Shown piece after piece: positions 17,233-28,269 of a stretch of 64,000 bases of DNA. Below the pieces are notes generated by a model, which was not told the origin of the DNA, did not search any database, and worked only from the letters and a program-made list of their open reading frames with translations. Origin of the DNA: Polytrichum commune (Eukaryota > Streptophyta > Polytrichopsida > Polytrichales > Polytrichaceae); the NCBI GenBank assembly GCA_950295325.1, contig OX485804.1, positions 64,448,533-64,512,532 of the forward strand, given 5' to 3'. Position numbers and translations under genes: made by a program. Within the stretch, counting starts at the first letter, position 1, and every line of letters begins with the position of its first letter.

Positions 17233-20200
17233 TATAGTGGGTACTAGGTTTTGTATATTATAGGCGTATTTGTGGTATTGTTGCCAAAGCCATTTTAGCC
17301 TAGTGGTTGGGATGGTAGTTAGGTATCTACCAGTATCTTCGTAGATATGCGTTTCTTCGTTGTTGGTTTGTATAGTATTTTTTGTGGTAAGTATGTCTTT
17401 TTCGGGGTTACATTCGGTTATGTTGACGTGGGTATGTGGTATCGTTAGTGACGGGGGTATAAATCTGGTATCCCTATTTTGTGCAGGGGTGAAGTGTGCA
17501 TCTAAAATGTTTTTATAGTATTTGTGTTGATATTTTGTGTAATATATAGTTAGTAGATTGGTGTTGTGTGTTATTACTAGTGGTAAATTGAATGGGAAGA
17601 GGTCTCTTTGTGGCATCCATTTGTAATATGTTGTGTGGTTTTGTAGTATCCATTGGCATAGATATGTATTGTATTTTTTTGTAATTTTATATTTGTCTTT
17701 AGTTTCTTTTAGTTTGTGGTCTATTATGGCTTGTATTGGGAATTTGTTTGGGTTGTTTGTGATTTTGGAGGGTGGGTGTGGTTGTTGGGTTCGTTGTGGT
17801 GTTGGTGGGTGTAATGGTCCTTCAATTGTTCTTGGGTGTAATTCTTTGTTTTCCGATATGTATTGTGCTTTGAGTGTCCGGTTTTGTGTGTGGTTGGGAC
17901 ATGGGGTGGGGCAGTTTTGGTTGCACACTTCGTTGCAGAACAGTTGTGTTGCAATGTTTAATGCACTTATTTCTAGTTTAGTTGGGATTTTATAATATAT
18001 TTTGAAGTCTTCTGCTGTCATTAGGTTTGTACCATTGGGGAGGGAGATTTGTTTGATTGTATGTATATTGAGTGTTAGGAGTTTATGTAGTAATTTAAGA
18101 GATAGTTTGGGGTTTAGGTTTGGTAGTTCGTTTGTGGTTCTCCATTCATGTTCTAGTTCGGTTTTGTTGAGGTGGAAATCTGTTTCTATGCTTTTAAGAT
18201 GGGCCCCACCTTCTGTTTTCATAAGGAATAGTGTTCTGGTGGTTGGTGATCTAATACAGTCTTGGTATTTTATTCTAGGTATATCTTTTGCACCTCCATG
18301 TTTGGATAGTATATGTTGTACAAGTCCTTTATATATTATACCTAGTCTTCCTTTATCGTTTAAAGCATTTCTAAGTTGTTCGCTGATACATCTAAGGTAG
18401 GCGTTTTTTAGTGAGAAGGCTTCTAAACCAAATAAGTCATGTGGTAATTGTGTTATTACATTTGCGGTGCATTTTGGTAGCCCACATATTGCTTTCTGGA
18501 TTCCGATGATTTTCTTATCTAATTTTTTAATAGTAGGTAGTGAGTAGGGTACTGCGTAGAAGCTATAAGCTATGCTAGCTCTGATAATGGTGTTTATCAT
18601 TTTGATTTTCTGTTTGATTGTTGCCGGGCAGTGGATTAGTTGTTTACATTAATTTATTACTTTAGTTGTGGTGATGTGTGTTTGGAGTTGCCATTTTAGT
18701 GATGGTACTAGTTGAATGCCTAAATATACGTATGGTTCATTTTGATGTAGTATAGGAAGTGGTTCGTTTCTGTATGTAATGTTTTGGTCTTGGATTTTTG
18801 CTTTGAATGTATTTGGTTTTATGTTTGATTTATTAGGACAACCTGTAATGGCACATTTTGGGACGCCTAGGTCCATTCCTGCCCATTCACAGTATTTGTC
18901 TAGTTTATTTAGTTGGGTTTGTATTGATTGGAGTTTTCTTGTGATAACTGCTAAGTCATCCGCATATGTTGTAGAACTTGTGATTTGTTTAGACGTATCG
19001 AATGTGTATCCATGTCTACCTCTTTGTAGCCATCTTAGTAATGGTTCTAGGAATATTAGGAATAAGTAAGGACTGAGTGTGTCTCCTTGTATGGTTCCTC
19101 TTTGTATAGGTATTTGTTTCGTTCTACCAAAATGTTCTCCCATGAATATGGTGTTAGAGTGTGAGTAGATGTTCCCTATAAGTGTTACTGCATTATCTGG
19201 ATATCCTAAGTCTTTTATTACGGCAAGGAGTCTTGCATGGTCAAGGGATCCGAATGCATTTTTAAAATCTATATATAATATATATATGTCTTGGTTTGTA
19301 TATCTTGCATCTTCCAACGTGGCTATGAGAAGCTGGAGTTGTCTGGAAGTGCTCATTTCTGCCCGGAATCCTTCTTGGCTATCATGTAGAATTTGGTGTT
19401 TTTCACCGTATGCCGATAGTATAAATGTTAGTGTACTGGTGAAGAATTTATATATTGTGTTTGCGAGGGCTATTGGTCTGTGATTTGTTAGGTGTGAGGG
19501 GTCACTGTTTTTGTATAAGAATATGGTTAGACTTATTTTCCATGATGCTGGGATTTGTTGTTGTTTATAACAATGGGAGAAAAATAAAAAGAGTAGTTTA
19601 TGGAAATCTTCCGGCATATTTTTTAGGATTGTATTGGGGATTTTGTCGGGGCCGGGTGCTTTATTATTTGCTAGGTTCTTTAGGCATATGTCATATGTTG
19701 CTTTGTCGAAGTATGTATGTAGTGGAGTTTGTGGGTCCCCTCTTTTATCTAAGACTAGCCCTTCTAGATCGTGCCATGGGTATCGTCTTACCCCACATGT
19801 GCAGTTTGCTATGTGCTCAGGTTGTTGGTAGCATGTAGGTATTGTGGGGTTGTTGCTGCTTGACTGTTGGATGTGTATTTCGTTGGCTATGTCTAGGGGG
19901 TTTGTGAGTATATTGTTATATCTGTCCTTAATGCAATCTAGGGGCGGTGTTTCTTGGTTGTTGAAGACTTTCTTGTGTATTCTTTTTGGGTTTTGTTCGT
20001 ATAGCTGTCTATATTTGGATATGGCTTTTCTAATACAATCTCTGGTGTATTTTGTGGTAATTGTTCGGGCGAGGGTATTTGTTGTTTTAGCAATTGATGC
20101 TATCGTGATGAGCCATTCTTGTTGTAGAGATTCGTGATTTGGGAGGGGTGGTATGTTGGCATGTTTATGGTTTATAAGTTGCTATATTATGGGGTGTGAT

Positions 20201-21960
20201 TGCCATTGCATGATGTGTTTTGCTATGTAAATTGTTTTTCTAATCAGGTGATATGTGGAGAGGTGTTTTTTCCATTGTTTTTGGATTTTTCTAGGCAAGA
20301 ATCCACCCTGTTGTGATGTTTGGTTTGTTAGTGTAGGAAGGGGAGGTGCGTTACAAGTTGTTTGTATTTTGTTTGAGATTTCTTGTACTAGTTGTATGCA
20401 TGCTATTTGTCATTGATTGGTGTCTAGTTGGTCTTTTAATAAGGTGTTTGTAAGTTCGTTTATTTGTATTGCGTTTTTCTCGTAGAATTCCGTTTTGAAT
20501 TTTTCGATGTTTTCTTGTGGGATGGGGTTTAGGATTCTATTTGTTTTGGTTGTTACTGGAGGTGATTGGCGGGCTAAGAGGGTGTTTGGTGGTATGTGCA
20601 GGGATACTGGTGAATGATCCGAATTTAGGTTATGGTCGTTGTTTGTGCTTGATGTGTAAAGATCGATGTTAGGTGATTTGATATAGTATCCATCTATGAG
20701 GCTTGTTTGTGTGTAGTTTTGGCCTCCTTGTCTAGAGTACGTGCTGTTTGTTGGGATGTATGTAAGTTGTATGGATCTGTAAATGCTCTCCATTCTATGT
20801 CTTCTTGTTGTGGGGGTGTGGTATTATCGTCACTTTGTCGTCCTATTAGGGCTATGTCTTTGTTAAAGTCGCCGCAGAAAATGCATATATGGTTTGGATG
20901 TGTTACCATTTGTTGTGCTATATTTTATTTTATTGTTGGTATGTGTGGGCATATACATATTCATTATTAACCATGATTGTTGTGGTTGATTTTTTAACGT
21001 GATTATTTGTAAGTAAGGTGAAATGTCTACTGGGGTTGGTATTTTGGTAATGTTTCTTGGGTATGCGTAGTCTTTATCTATGATTGTGAGCAATCCGCCT
21101 CTTGGTGGTGTATATTGTCGCCTTTGTTGCAAGCAGTTGGTTAATGTATGTGTGTTGTTAAATATTAATTTATGTTTTGGAAAAAGATTTTGTATATATT
21201 TTGTGGATTTAGTAGCAGTTAGTTTGGTTTCTTGTATTGTAATAATTAATGGTTTAAGTGTTAGGAGTTGGTGTATGTTCGGGAGGGCTGTGTTTAGGGA
21301 TGCGGCATTCCAAGTGGTGATGTGTGTTTGGTGGGTTGTTATATGGGTGTTCTGGGTATCTGGTACAGGTATGGTAGGAGGAGGCGGGGGGTGTGAGTAT
21401 TCCTTTATTGGTTCTTTATGTTTTAGTGTTTCTTTAAGTAGGTTCTCAGGTAGGAATGGGAATTTGTTTGTTAAGATGTCTAAGTTAATGTTTTGGTTAT
21501 TTGCTTCTATGAAGTTGTATATTTCTTTATGTATGGAGTTGGGCGGGTTGATAAGGTTTTGGTTATTTTGTGTGAATAATGTGTATGGATGTGTGTTGTG
21601 GATGTGTCTTTTAGGAGGATTTTGTAGGAGCGTCATTCGTTCCAATAGTGATGTTGTCCAGTCAGGAGTTGGTGTTTGAATTAGTAGGTGGTCACATGTT
21701 TCTAATGATGGGTTGATGGAAGTGATGAGTGCGTATAACATTCGAGGCGGTGGATGGTGTTGGTTTTGATGTATGTAGTTTAAAAGATGCGGATATTGCG
21801 CTATTGTGTTTTGGTGTCTTGGGTGTGTCAAGTTTATGGTAGGAGCGAATTTTTTGGCTAGATGTTGATATTCTGGTTGTAGTTTGATTGTGCTTGGTAT
21901 AAAGTACATTTTACATCGATTTTTATGTGTGGATGGGTGAGTTTGTAGTAAGTTTGGCAT

Positions 21961-21996
21961 GGGCCCCGGGTTGGATTCAATGTCCCCGCTTAACAT
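21961..21996 (-). other. 2A ribosome-skipping motif at the start of LINE ORF2
   Basis: The translation at this site is MLSGDIESNPGP, preceded by FLL. It fits the canonical D-(V/I)-E-x-N-P-G-P consensus and the hydrophobic stretch plus Gly that normally precede it. In this peptide class the ribosome fails to form the Gly-Pro bond and resumes at Pro, releasing the upstream peptide. 2A peptides are known in some non-LTR elements of trypanosomes and marine invertebrates. The only in-frame ATG before it is 11 codons upstream of the release point, which is shorter than the usual active length. Confidence 0.9.
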
Positions 21997-22096
21997 GAGT
22001 AAGAATTGTGTTGAGTGCGTTTTATTATTGGCTTTCTTTTGTTTATAGTTTTTTCTTTTTGTATGGGTTTTGGTTTTATGTGTTTTTTTGAGTTAG

Positions 22097-23500
22097 TGTG
22101 TTGTTTTTTTTCTCTTATTTTTGTTGAATATAAGGACATGTCTTTAATGCGATTCTTTTTTACTTGGTATTGTGTTAGGTTAGTATGCCAAGCTTGGTTG
22201 AGATTTTTACTTGGGTTTATTAGTATTTTTTTGATATTTGTATGGTTTATGTGAGTGTTTATTTGGTTTGGGTTATAGTCTTGATTTTCGGAGGATTTTA
22301 GGGGGGTTATGTTGGGAATTCTTTTATGAATATTTGTGTGTATTTTTGTATTGGCTTTTTTTTATTACATTGTATGGGTAGGTATGTTAGGTATTTTTTG
22401 GAGTAAGGAGTTTTTCTTTTGTGTGATTTTAGTGTTTTTATATTGTTTGTTTCTTCTTTTTTTTCTTCTTTTTTTTCTTTTTTTTTGAATAAGTGTTGTG
22501 TTATTTGAGTTTATGTGTTGCATTTTATTTCTTGATATTTTAGATTTGTTATACCTTTTTGTCTTTTTTTTGGGCGAGGCCAGTAGGCCGAGCCCATTTT
22601 AGGTTTGTTTTGTTTGGTTTTTTAATTATTTTTGTTATCCTTTTGAGTTTTGTTTGTTGTGGGTTGTGGTGTTTGTTTTGAATTAATTTAAAAATAGTTT
22701 TGGTGGGTTGGTTGATTTGTATGAGTTTTTTTGGGTTAGTTCTTGTGTTTGTAGGTGTTGGGCTTATCTTTTTTGTAGTTTGTGCTTGTTTTAGGAGGTT
22801 TATTTGTTTGGTGTTTTTTTGGTTCTTTGGAAGTGATATATTATTTTTGTATGACATGTTTGGATTTTGGTTTGTTAGATATTTTGTTTTAATTTTGTTT
22901 TTTGGCATGAGGGGTTGGCTATGTTTGGTGTGGTAACATGATGTGTTATGGTGGGCTATGTTTTGTGATTTATAGTGCCTAGTTTTATGTTTGTTAGTTT
23001 TGGTAGTGTTATATGTAGGGGTTTTATAATTGGTTATGTCTTTTGGTGTGGTTTTGATATTTGGTTGTGTGTTAGTATGTTTACTCTTTGTATATGTCTT
23101 GTTTGTTTTTTGGTTTTGATGAGGTGGATGTTTGTTTACTTTTGTGGTAAGTCTATTATGTGTGAGTGAAATTGTGGGGAGGGTCTTTGGTGTGGTATTT
23201 TGTTGAGTATAGAGTATGAGTATGGTATTAGCGAGTTTTTGAGTTTTTTTGATATCATGATTTCTTTTTTGTAGCATGTGTGGTGTATGTGTAGAGCAAA
23301 GGGGATATTTTTATTGATAATTTGACAAAGGATACATGTTCTCATAAGAGATGACGTAGATAAACTAATAAAGTTTTGTTGGTAGAGTATGGCATCCGTC
23401 TTCCTATAGGATGCTAACAAGTAGAAAGAATGAGCAATATACTCGTGTTTATCTAGGACACAACTTTGATAAGACTTAATACATGACTTATGATGCGGTA
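22097..23500 (-). other. A/C-rich, almost G-free spacer between LINE ORF1 and ORF2
   Basis: The sense strand is nearly all A, C and some T. A Lys/Asn/Thr-rich open stretch of 242 codons (23277-22549) lies in the same frame as ORF2 but is followed by many stops (22548 to 22097). In another frame, 23336-23274 encodes CILC-x11-H-x4-C, resembling a C2HC finger. It may be decayed coding sequence or an unstructured leader for internal initiation; I cannot tell which. Confidence 0.6.
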
Positions 23501-23545
23501 CTAAGTAAGAGCAATTGAGTTGAGCAATGGGTTTGTTTGTAGCTA

Positions 23546-26399
23546 CTAGTTTGGTTGTTGACTAGGTGGGTCGGAGGAGGGGAGGGCAGGTCGCACAAGG
23601 TTCTTCACCACTTGCATGCTTTGCCCTAGTACTTGCTCAAGGTTTGTGAGGGCACTTCGAAGTTCAAAGTTGATTTGGTCGGCGTAGTTCTTGGCTTCGG
23701 TGCGTACATCCGTTCGGAGTGCCATCATGTCGGATTTGAATTCCGTTCTTAGTTTGTCATTCTCCTTTGAGACGACGTTTTGCACAAGTGTTGCAATGTC
23801 ATTCTTGTTGATGGGAGGTTGGCTTGGGCTGGGTGCATTCTTCAATGCCTCAATTGTGTCGGCTAAGGCATTGTTGACGTCCGTGAATCCAAGTTTCTTC
23901 AATGTGGCGTCGTCCGGCCGTGCACTTCAATCAAGTGAGTTTGGGTGAGGATGGAACACCACCCATTTGTTTTGAAGTCTTACCGATTTTTTCAAGTGTT
24001 GCTTGTATACCGCCGAGTTCAAGCACTCCACATTTGCTACTCCATGATGGATTCTACCTGTTGCTCTAGGGTAGAATACTGATACAATGTTCTTTGTACC
24101 AAAGTGTGCATGTAAACTAGCGGTAGTTGGCTCAATGAGTTTGGTGAGGTTGAGACCTTTGGCAAGTAGGACTAAGCAATTACGGCGAATAACATCATCA
24201 CGAGTGAGTTGATCACCTGAGGAGATCACCGGGGTGAGGAGTTCGCCGAGGATGGGTATTTTGTTGTGGCCAATTTTCTCAACTTGCTCCGGCGATGTTG
24301 TGATGAGCCATCCATATGCTTCTCCCGCCGTTTTTTTGCACTTATGTGAGTTCGAATTCGTGTCCTCGCTTGAAGCTCTCTTTGACAATTGCTTTGAAGA
24401 GTTGGTGAGCTACAAGGTCACGGATGTTGTCCGTGTTGATCTTGATTGTTAGCAAGTTGCTTGAGGCGAGGGGGTCGAATGATTTGGCAATTTTGGCGAT
24501 GGTGAGGGTGTCATTATCCAATGTGATGGCGAAGATTCTCCCTCCTCTCAAAAGGGCCATAGCATCCTTGCTTGGGTGTTTGAGATGTACTTTGGCCAAT
24601 CCCGACCATACTCTAGTTGTTTTAGGACCATGGCATAACACAACTATTGGTTCCCCTATGAGGTCCCCTAGTTGAATTTCCATGTTTTGAAAGCATGTCA
24701 ATAGTTTCTTCATGATTTGATCTTGGCTAAAGGGAGTGGTGGGTTTTTCGAAGTGGAGTAGGATATGGTAATCCAATGAGAGGTAGGTCTTGGGGTTTAC
24801 CTCAATGCCAAATGGTAGTTGTGTAATGTTGACGTGTTGGCCTTCTATGCCATCCGGTCGCGTTGTAGGCCAGAGCTTTTGTTGTACCCGGGGGAATGAC
24901 ATGCTTGCCGAGTGTAACTCGGCCGCTTCACTTGCAACATATCCTGATGCTATGAGCTCATCAATTGGTGTAGTGATGGAGATGGGGGGCAAGCCGGCCT
25001 CCTGTGCAATGGTTTCCATGGTCGGGTATCCATACCAAAATTCTATTTGAGATGGGTCTCGGTAAAGGGATATGATGGTGTTGCTTTTGTTCCTCTTGTG
25101 TGATGATTTGGTGGGGTTCGGGGAGGTCCGTTTGCTATTGGGTGTTATGTCCTCCATTACCACCTCAGCGGTGGTGTTGGAGTTGTGTTGACGAGCATTG
25201 GATTTTGCGGCTCCGACCATGCTGCTTGACCTGCGGTGCCAACAGAAGTGAGTTAAGTGTGTAATTTCGGGATATATGTGAGGTATGCTTGGTTTCGGAG
25301 TTAGTTTTGGGAGTTGGCATGTGGGTGGAGCTGGAATGAGTTTTTGTTTATAATGTGGTTCGGGACTCTTGGCAATGTGTGCAGGGGCCCTCCTGGAAGC
25401 ATATGGCCCCCAGGCATTTCGCGGGTTGCACAGATTGCTCAAGGTGTTTGATGATTGGTTAGTGCATATGTAGAGGAATTCTGAATTGAAAACATTGAAA
25501 TTGGGGGAGTACATACCTGGATGATTGGTGCCGAACAGGTGCCGAATCGGTGGAGTCGGAGTCGCTTGCTGGGGGGTGTGAATGTCGAGGCTGCTCTGTA
25601 AGTTCTTGAGGTTGGGTGGATTGGTACTGTAGAGATTCGGAGGTGGATGGTCTTGTCGCTGTGCTACGCAATTTACTTTGTGAGTCGGTGCGGTGCTGCT
25701 TTCAACTCCGGCTTGTGATTCGGTGCTGGGGTGCGGGGTGTGGTTGTCTCCAGCCGGTGCGGAGTTGTGTTGTGCTTCGGTGTTGGAATGTAGCCTGATG
25801 GTGTCTTCCGCCGGTGCGGTGTGCCGATTCTGGGTCTTCGTTGGTTGGTGTTCGCCTGCTGGGCGATTTGGTTTTGAAGGGGGCGGCGTTTGATCTGCTG
25901 GATGGCTTGTCGAAGTTGCAGCTTGAGTGCCTGCGTGTCTGCTTGGTGCAAATCTCCTGCTGGGTTGGTCTCGTCTGTGTGATGCGGGGTTTGTGCCGCT
26001 GCTGAGTGCGGTGCTGCTTCGGAGGGCAGCGTTGGGTGACTTTCTCCGGTGTGTGGCGCCTTCGTACCTGCGGGGTTGGGCGTGAGATCGAAATGCGCCT
26101 CGGGGTGTTTTTCGGTGGCGTGTGTTGTCTGTGCCTTTGCTGATTGGGGTGTTTCCTCTAGGGGTAATGCGGCTTCGATGTAGTGCGGCGTCGGTAGCGC
26201 GGTAGTCTCTTTGGTGCAGTGTGACTCCTGCGTATCTGTGCAAGTGGATGGGCAACATTTGTTTACCTGATGGGTGACTGTCGGTGTTGTGACGCGGCTT
26301 CTGTGCGGATGTTGGGCTTCGGCGTGGATGACTGTCTACGTTGTGGCTCGGCTCCTGTGCTGATGTTGGGCTTCGGTGGGTTGGTGGTGTGCCTACCAC
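23546..26399 (-). pseudogene. LINE ORF1 protein, disrupted
   Basis: About 950 codons. The first half is a Pro/Ser/Thr/His-rich, probably disordered region starting with two copies of a 17-residue repeat (P-x-R-S-P-T-S-A-Q-x-P). The middle, from about 25200, is a globular region rich in hydrophobic strands (IEFWYGYPTMETIAQEAGLP, LSLDYHILLHFEKP) that I do not recognise. The C-terminus (about 23850-23560) is a predicted coiled coil with charged heptads (RTEFKSDMMALRTDVRTEAK). The frame shifts once near 24350 and has one in-frame TGA at 23927-23929, after which the same frame continues. No RRM or gag-knuckle motif is seen. Its neutral base composition contrasts with the A/C-rich ORF2. Confidence 0.75.
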
Positions 26400-26830
26400 C
26401 GGGGTTGGGATCTGAATCTCGGCGTTTTCGGGGTGCGGGTGGTGGGAGAGGAAGCGTCGGCGTAGAAGCGAGGGCTGCAGCCGATCAACATCAGCTCGGA
26501 TCGGGGAGCTACAGCCTACAAGATCGGCGATGAATCCCCATCTATGTGCCGCCCAGCAAGCTCAACACCGGCATTCACAGATCCAACTTTGGGTCTCTTC
26601 GATCCGTAACAGGTTGTAGATCTCTTCGCTCCGCAGCCTGTGACCTTGTTCTGCAATTGGTGGCACACCAGTGCTTGGATCCTGCATTGGTGTTTGAATG
26701 CCACCGTCGGCGCCCCAGCCACATACGCCGCCTCTCGCTTCTTGGTCGCCGCCCTTCTCACACCGCTCCGCCTGCTTCAAGTTTCCATAATCGACTTCGT
26801 ACACACCTACTGGAGCAACCTACTTGGTAT

Positions 26831-28215
26831 TGAAAGGCCCAGCCATGTTAAGCCTTATGAGAATTTATAACTCCCATTCCCATTCTTCAATAATTGTGAA
26901 TTCTACATGGTTGTGTTTGCAATTGATTTGTGGGTCTCTCAAATTTATGCTTCATTTTGATAAGCCACCCATCCATAGAGAACACTCTATGTGTTACGTT
27001 AAAACTTTGTTGTCTTTTATAAGGCAAGGAAGACATAAGGTGGGAAGGATGTGTGAGAGACACCCAAGAGGGTGGGTGGGTCACCTTCTTTCAAGGCATT
27101 ATTTTCTTGTTCAATTTTTTTTGCAAAAAAGATGGATTTAAAATCGAAATTGTTCAAACTATACATATGTCCCAGTACTAAAAAAATGTGAGGTTTGTTC
27201 AAAATTTGCTATGTGATACGCACATTGTTTGTACTATGTTGTATCAAAAATACCAACCACAACTAGGTAGTGTTGCGGTTTGGCCATCAGTTGCTCACCT
27301 GAATACACACATGTGAAGTATGCATTATGTATACTTAAATGCTTGGTGTATGTCAAAAAACCTCGAGGTAACGGCAAAACTAATGTATCTACATACTCCA
27401 ATCAAAGCACAATGTTTTTTGCTAGTTTCTCATAAGACAAAATACCACACAACATAGACATGACCTTCTTCCTCCTAACAACACCCGATTATGACAAAAT
27501 CCGTAAAGAAATTGCCTCACTTGTGCCCGTCCAACCAACGACAAAAAATGAGGTTAGTTGTGTACACCAGGTGTCTGCAACAATATCCATGTGTAATAAG
27601 TGTCATAGGTATGCATACATATAGTTATGTGTTGATAGCAAAAGGGAAACATGTTTATTGGTATGTCCATTATTTGTAACTTTGCTCTACAATGGAGGTA
27701 AAAACTCTTTGCACCTTAAGTGTTGCCATTATAAGTGTGGTTATGATTTTTCACAACACCAATGCGCAACTCGACAAACTCTAGACAACACTTACCTCCA
27801 ATAGTGGGCTATTGCTCATTGCTTAATGGTAAATAAGGGTTAAAGGTTCCCCTACCCTAATCACCTTGCTTAAGAACCAGTGGTTATATTTCTTCGAAGA
27901 TTAGGGTACTCCAATGCGGATGTCCAATATATTGTAGTAATACACCCTTATTGGATGGCCTCCACGTGGCCCACTTTACATGTGCTTTAGGGTTTGCAAG
28001 TACATGCTTGAGGTATGGCCACTTTGGGTACTTGTAAAGTCTATTGGTATAGCCAATATTAAGTATAACGTATGATTATAAGCCGTTTCAATTGTACTTG
28101 AGGGTTTGTATATTATGATGGCTTTAGTATGTATTAACAAAACCATTTTGAGCGTATATATTCATACATTTTGTACTTATATAAAGTAATATGTATATAT
28201 GAAACAACCAAACTG
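26831..28215. other. Intergenic DNA without recognisable gene
   Basis: AT-rich sequence between the LINE 5' end and a microsatellite. No ORF with recognisable motifs. Confidence 0.5.
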
Positions 28216-28216
28216 A

Positions 28217-28265
<49 letters not shown>
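28216..28265. repeat. (AT)n(AG)n compound microsatellite
   Basis: About seven AT units run directly into a long uninterrupted AG tract. Confidence 0.95.

Positions 28266-28269
<4 letters not shown>

Larger units (their letters stand above)
14995..22096 (-). pseudogene. LINE ORF2: 2A, AP endonuclease, RT, methyltransferase-like, RNase H, CCHC
   Basis: Polyprotein of about 2,370 codons. Domains in order: 2A motif (21961-21996); AP-like endonuclease about 21330-20560 (TTWNAASLN, IQETKL, CGDFN, SDHSP); reverse transcriptase about 19720-18650 (NNKAPGPDKIPN, IDFKNAFGSLDH, QGDTLSPYLF, YADD at 18955-18966); methyltransferase-like region about 17232-16680; RNase H about 16470-16000 (YTDGSF, FRAELMAI, FTDCLN); CCHC finger CPIC..H..C at about 15661-15603; and a tail with the motif AGARGTTH. 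In-frame stops lie near 20410, 20182, 18649 and 16339, and two frame changes lie in the endonuclease near 20.92 and 20.78 kb; the frame continues cleanly across each stop. Upstream of the first ATG (21996) the frame is open for about 33 Lys/Thr-rich codons. The domains are firm; the methyltransferase relation is my reading of motifs. Confidence 0.9.
14930..26830 (-). mobile_element. Giant 2A-bearing LINE (non-LTR retrotransposon), about 11.9 kb, inactive copy
   Basis: One element read right to left: GC-rich leader (about 26830-26400), ORF1 (26399-23546), an A/C-rich spacer (about 23500-22100), ORF2 (about 22096-14995) and an (AAAAT)n tail at about 14960-14980. The tail is followed by ATA-rich DNA. 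ORF2 carries 2A, AP-like endonuclease, reverse transcriptase, a methyltransferase-like region, RNase H and a CCHC finger. There are no LTRs; the A-rich tail and AP-like endonuclease place it among LINEs. The 3' UTR is only about ten bases. The left boundary is well supported by the tail; the 5' end is inferred from the drop in GC near 26.8 kb, and I found no convincing target duplication. Breaks are few (about five stops and three frameshifts in all), so it is inactive but not ancient. It is unusually long for a LINE. Confidence 0.9.

Noticed and set aside
15602-23200. Many plus-strand ORFs rich in Val, Cys, Phe and Trp across the LINE
   Set aside because: They are antisense shadows of the A/C-biased ORF2; the minus-strand frames carry all recognisable domains.
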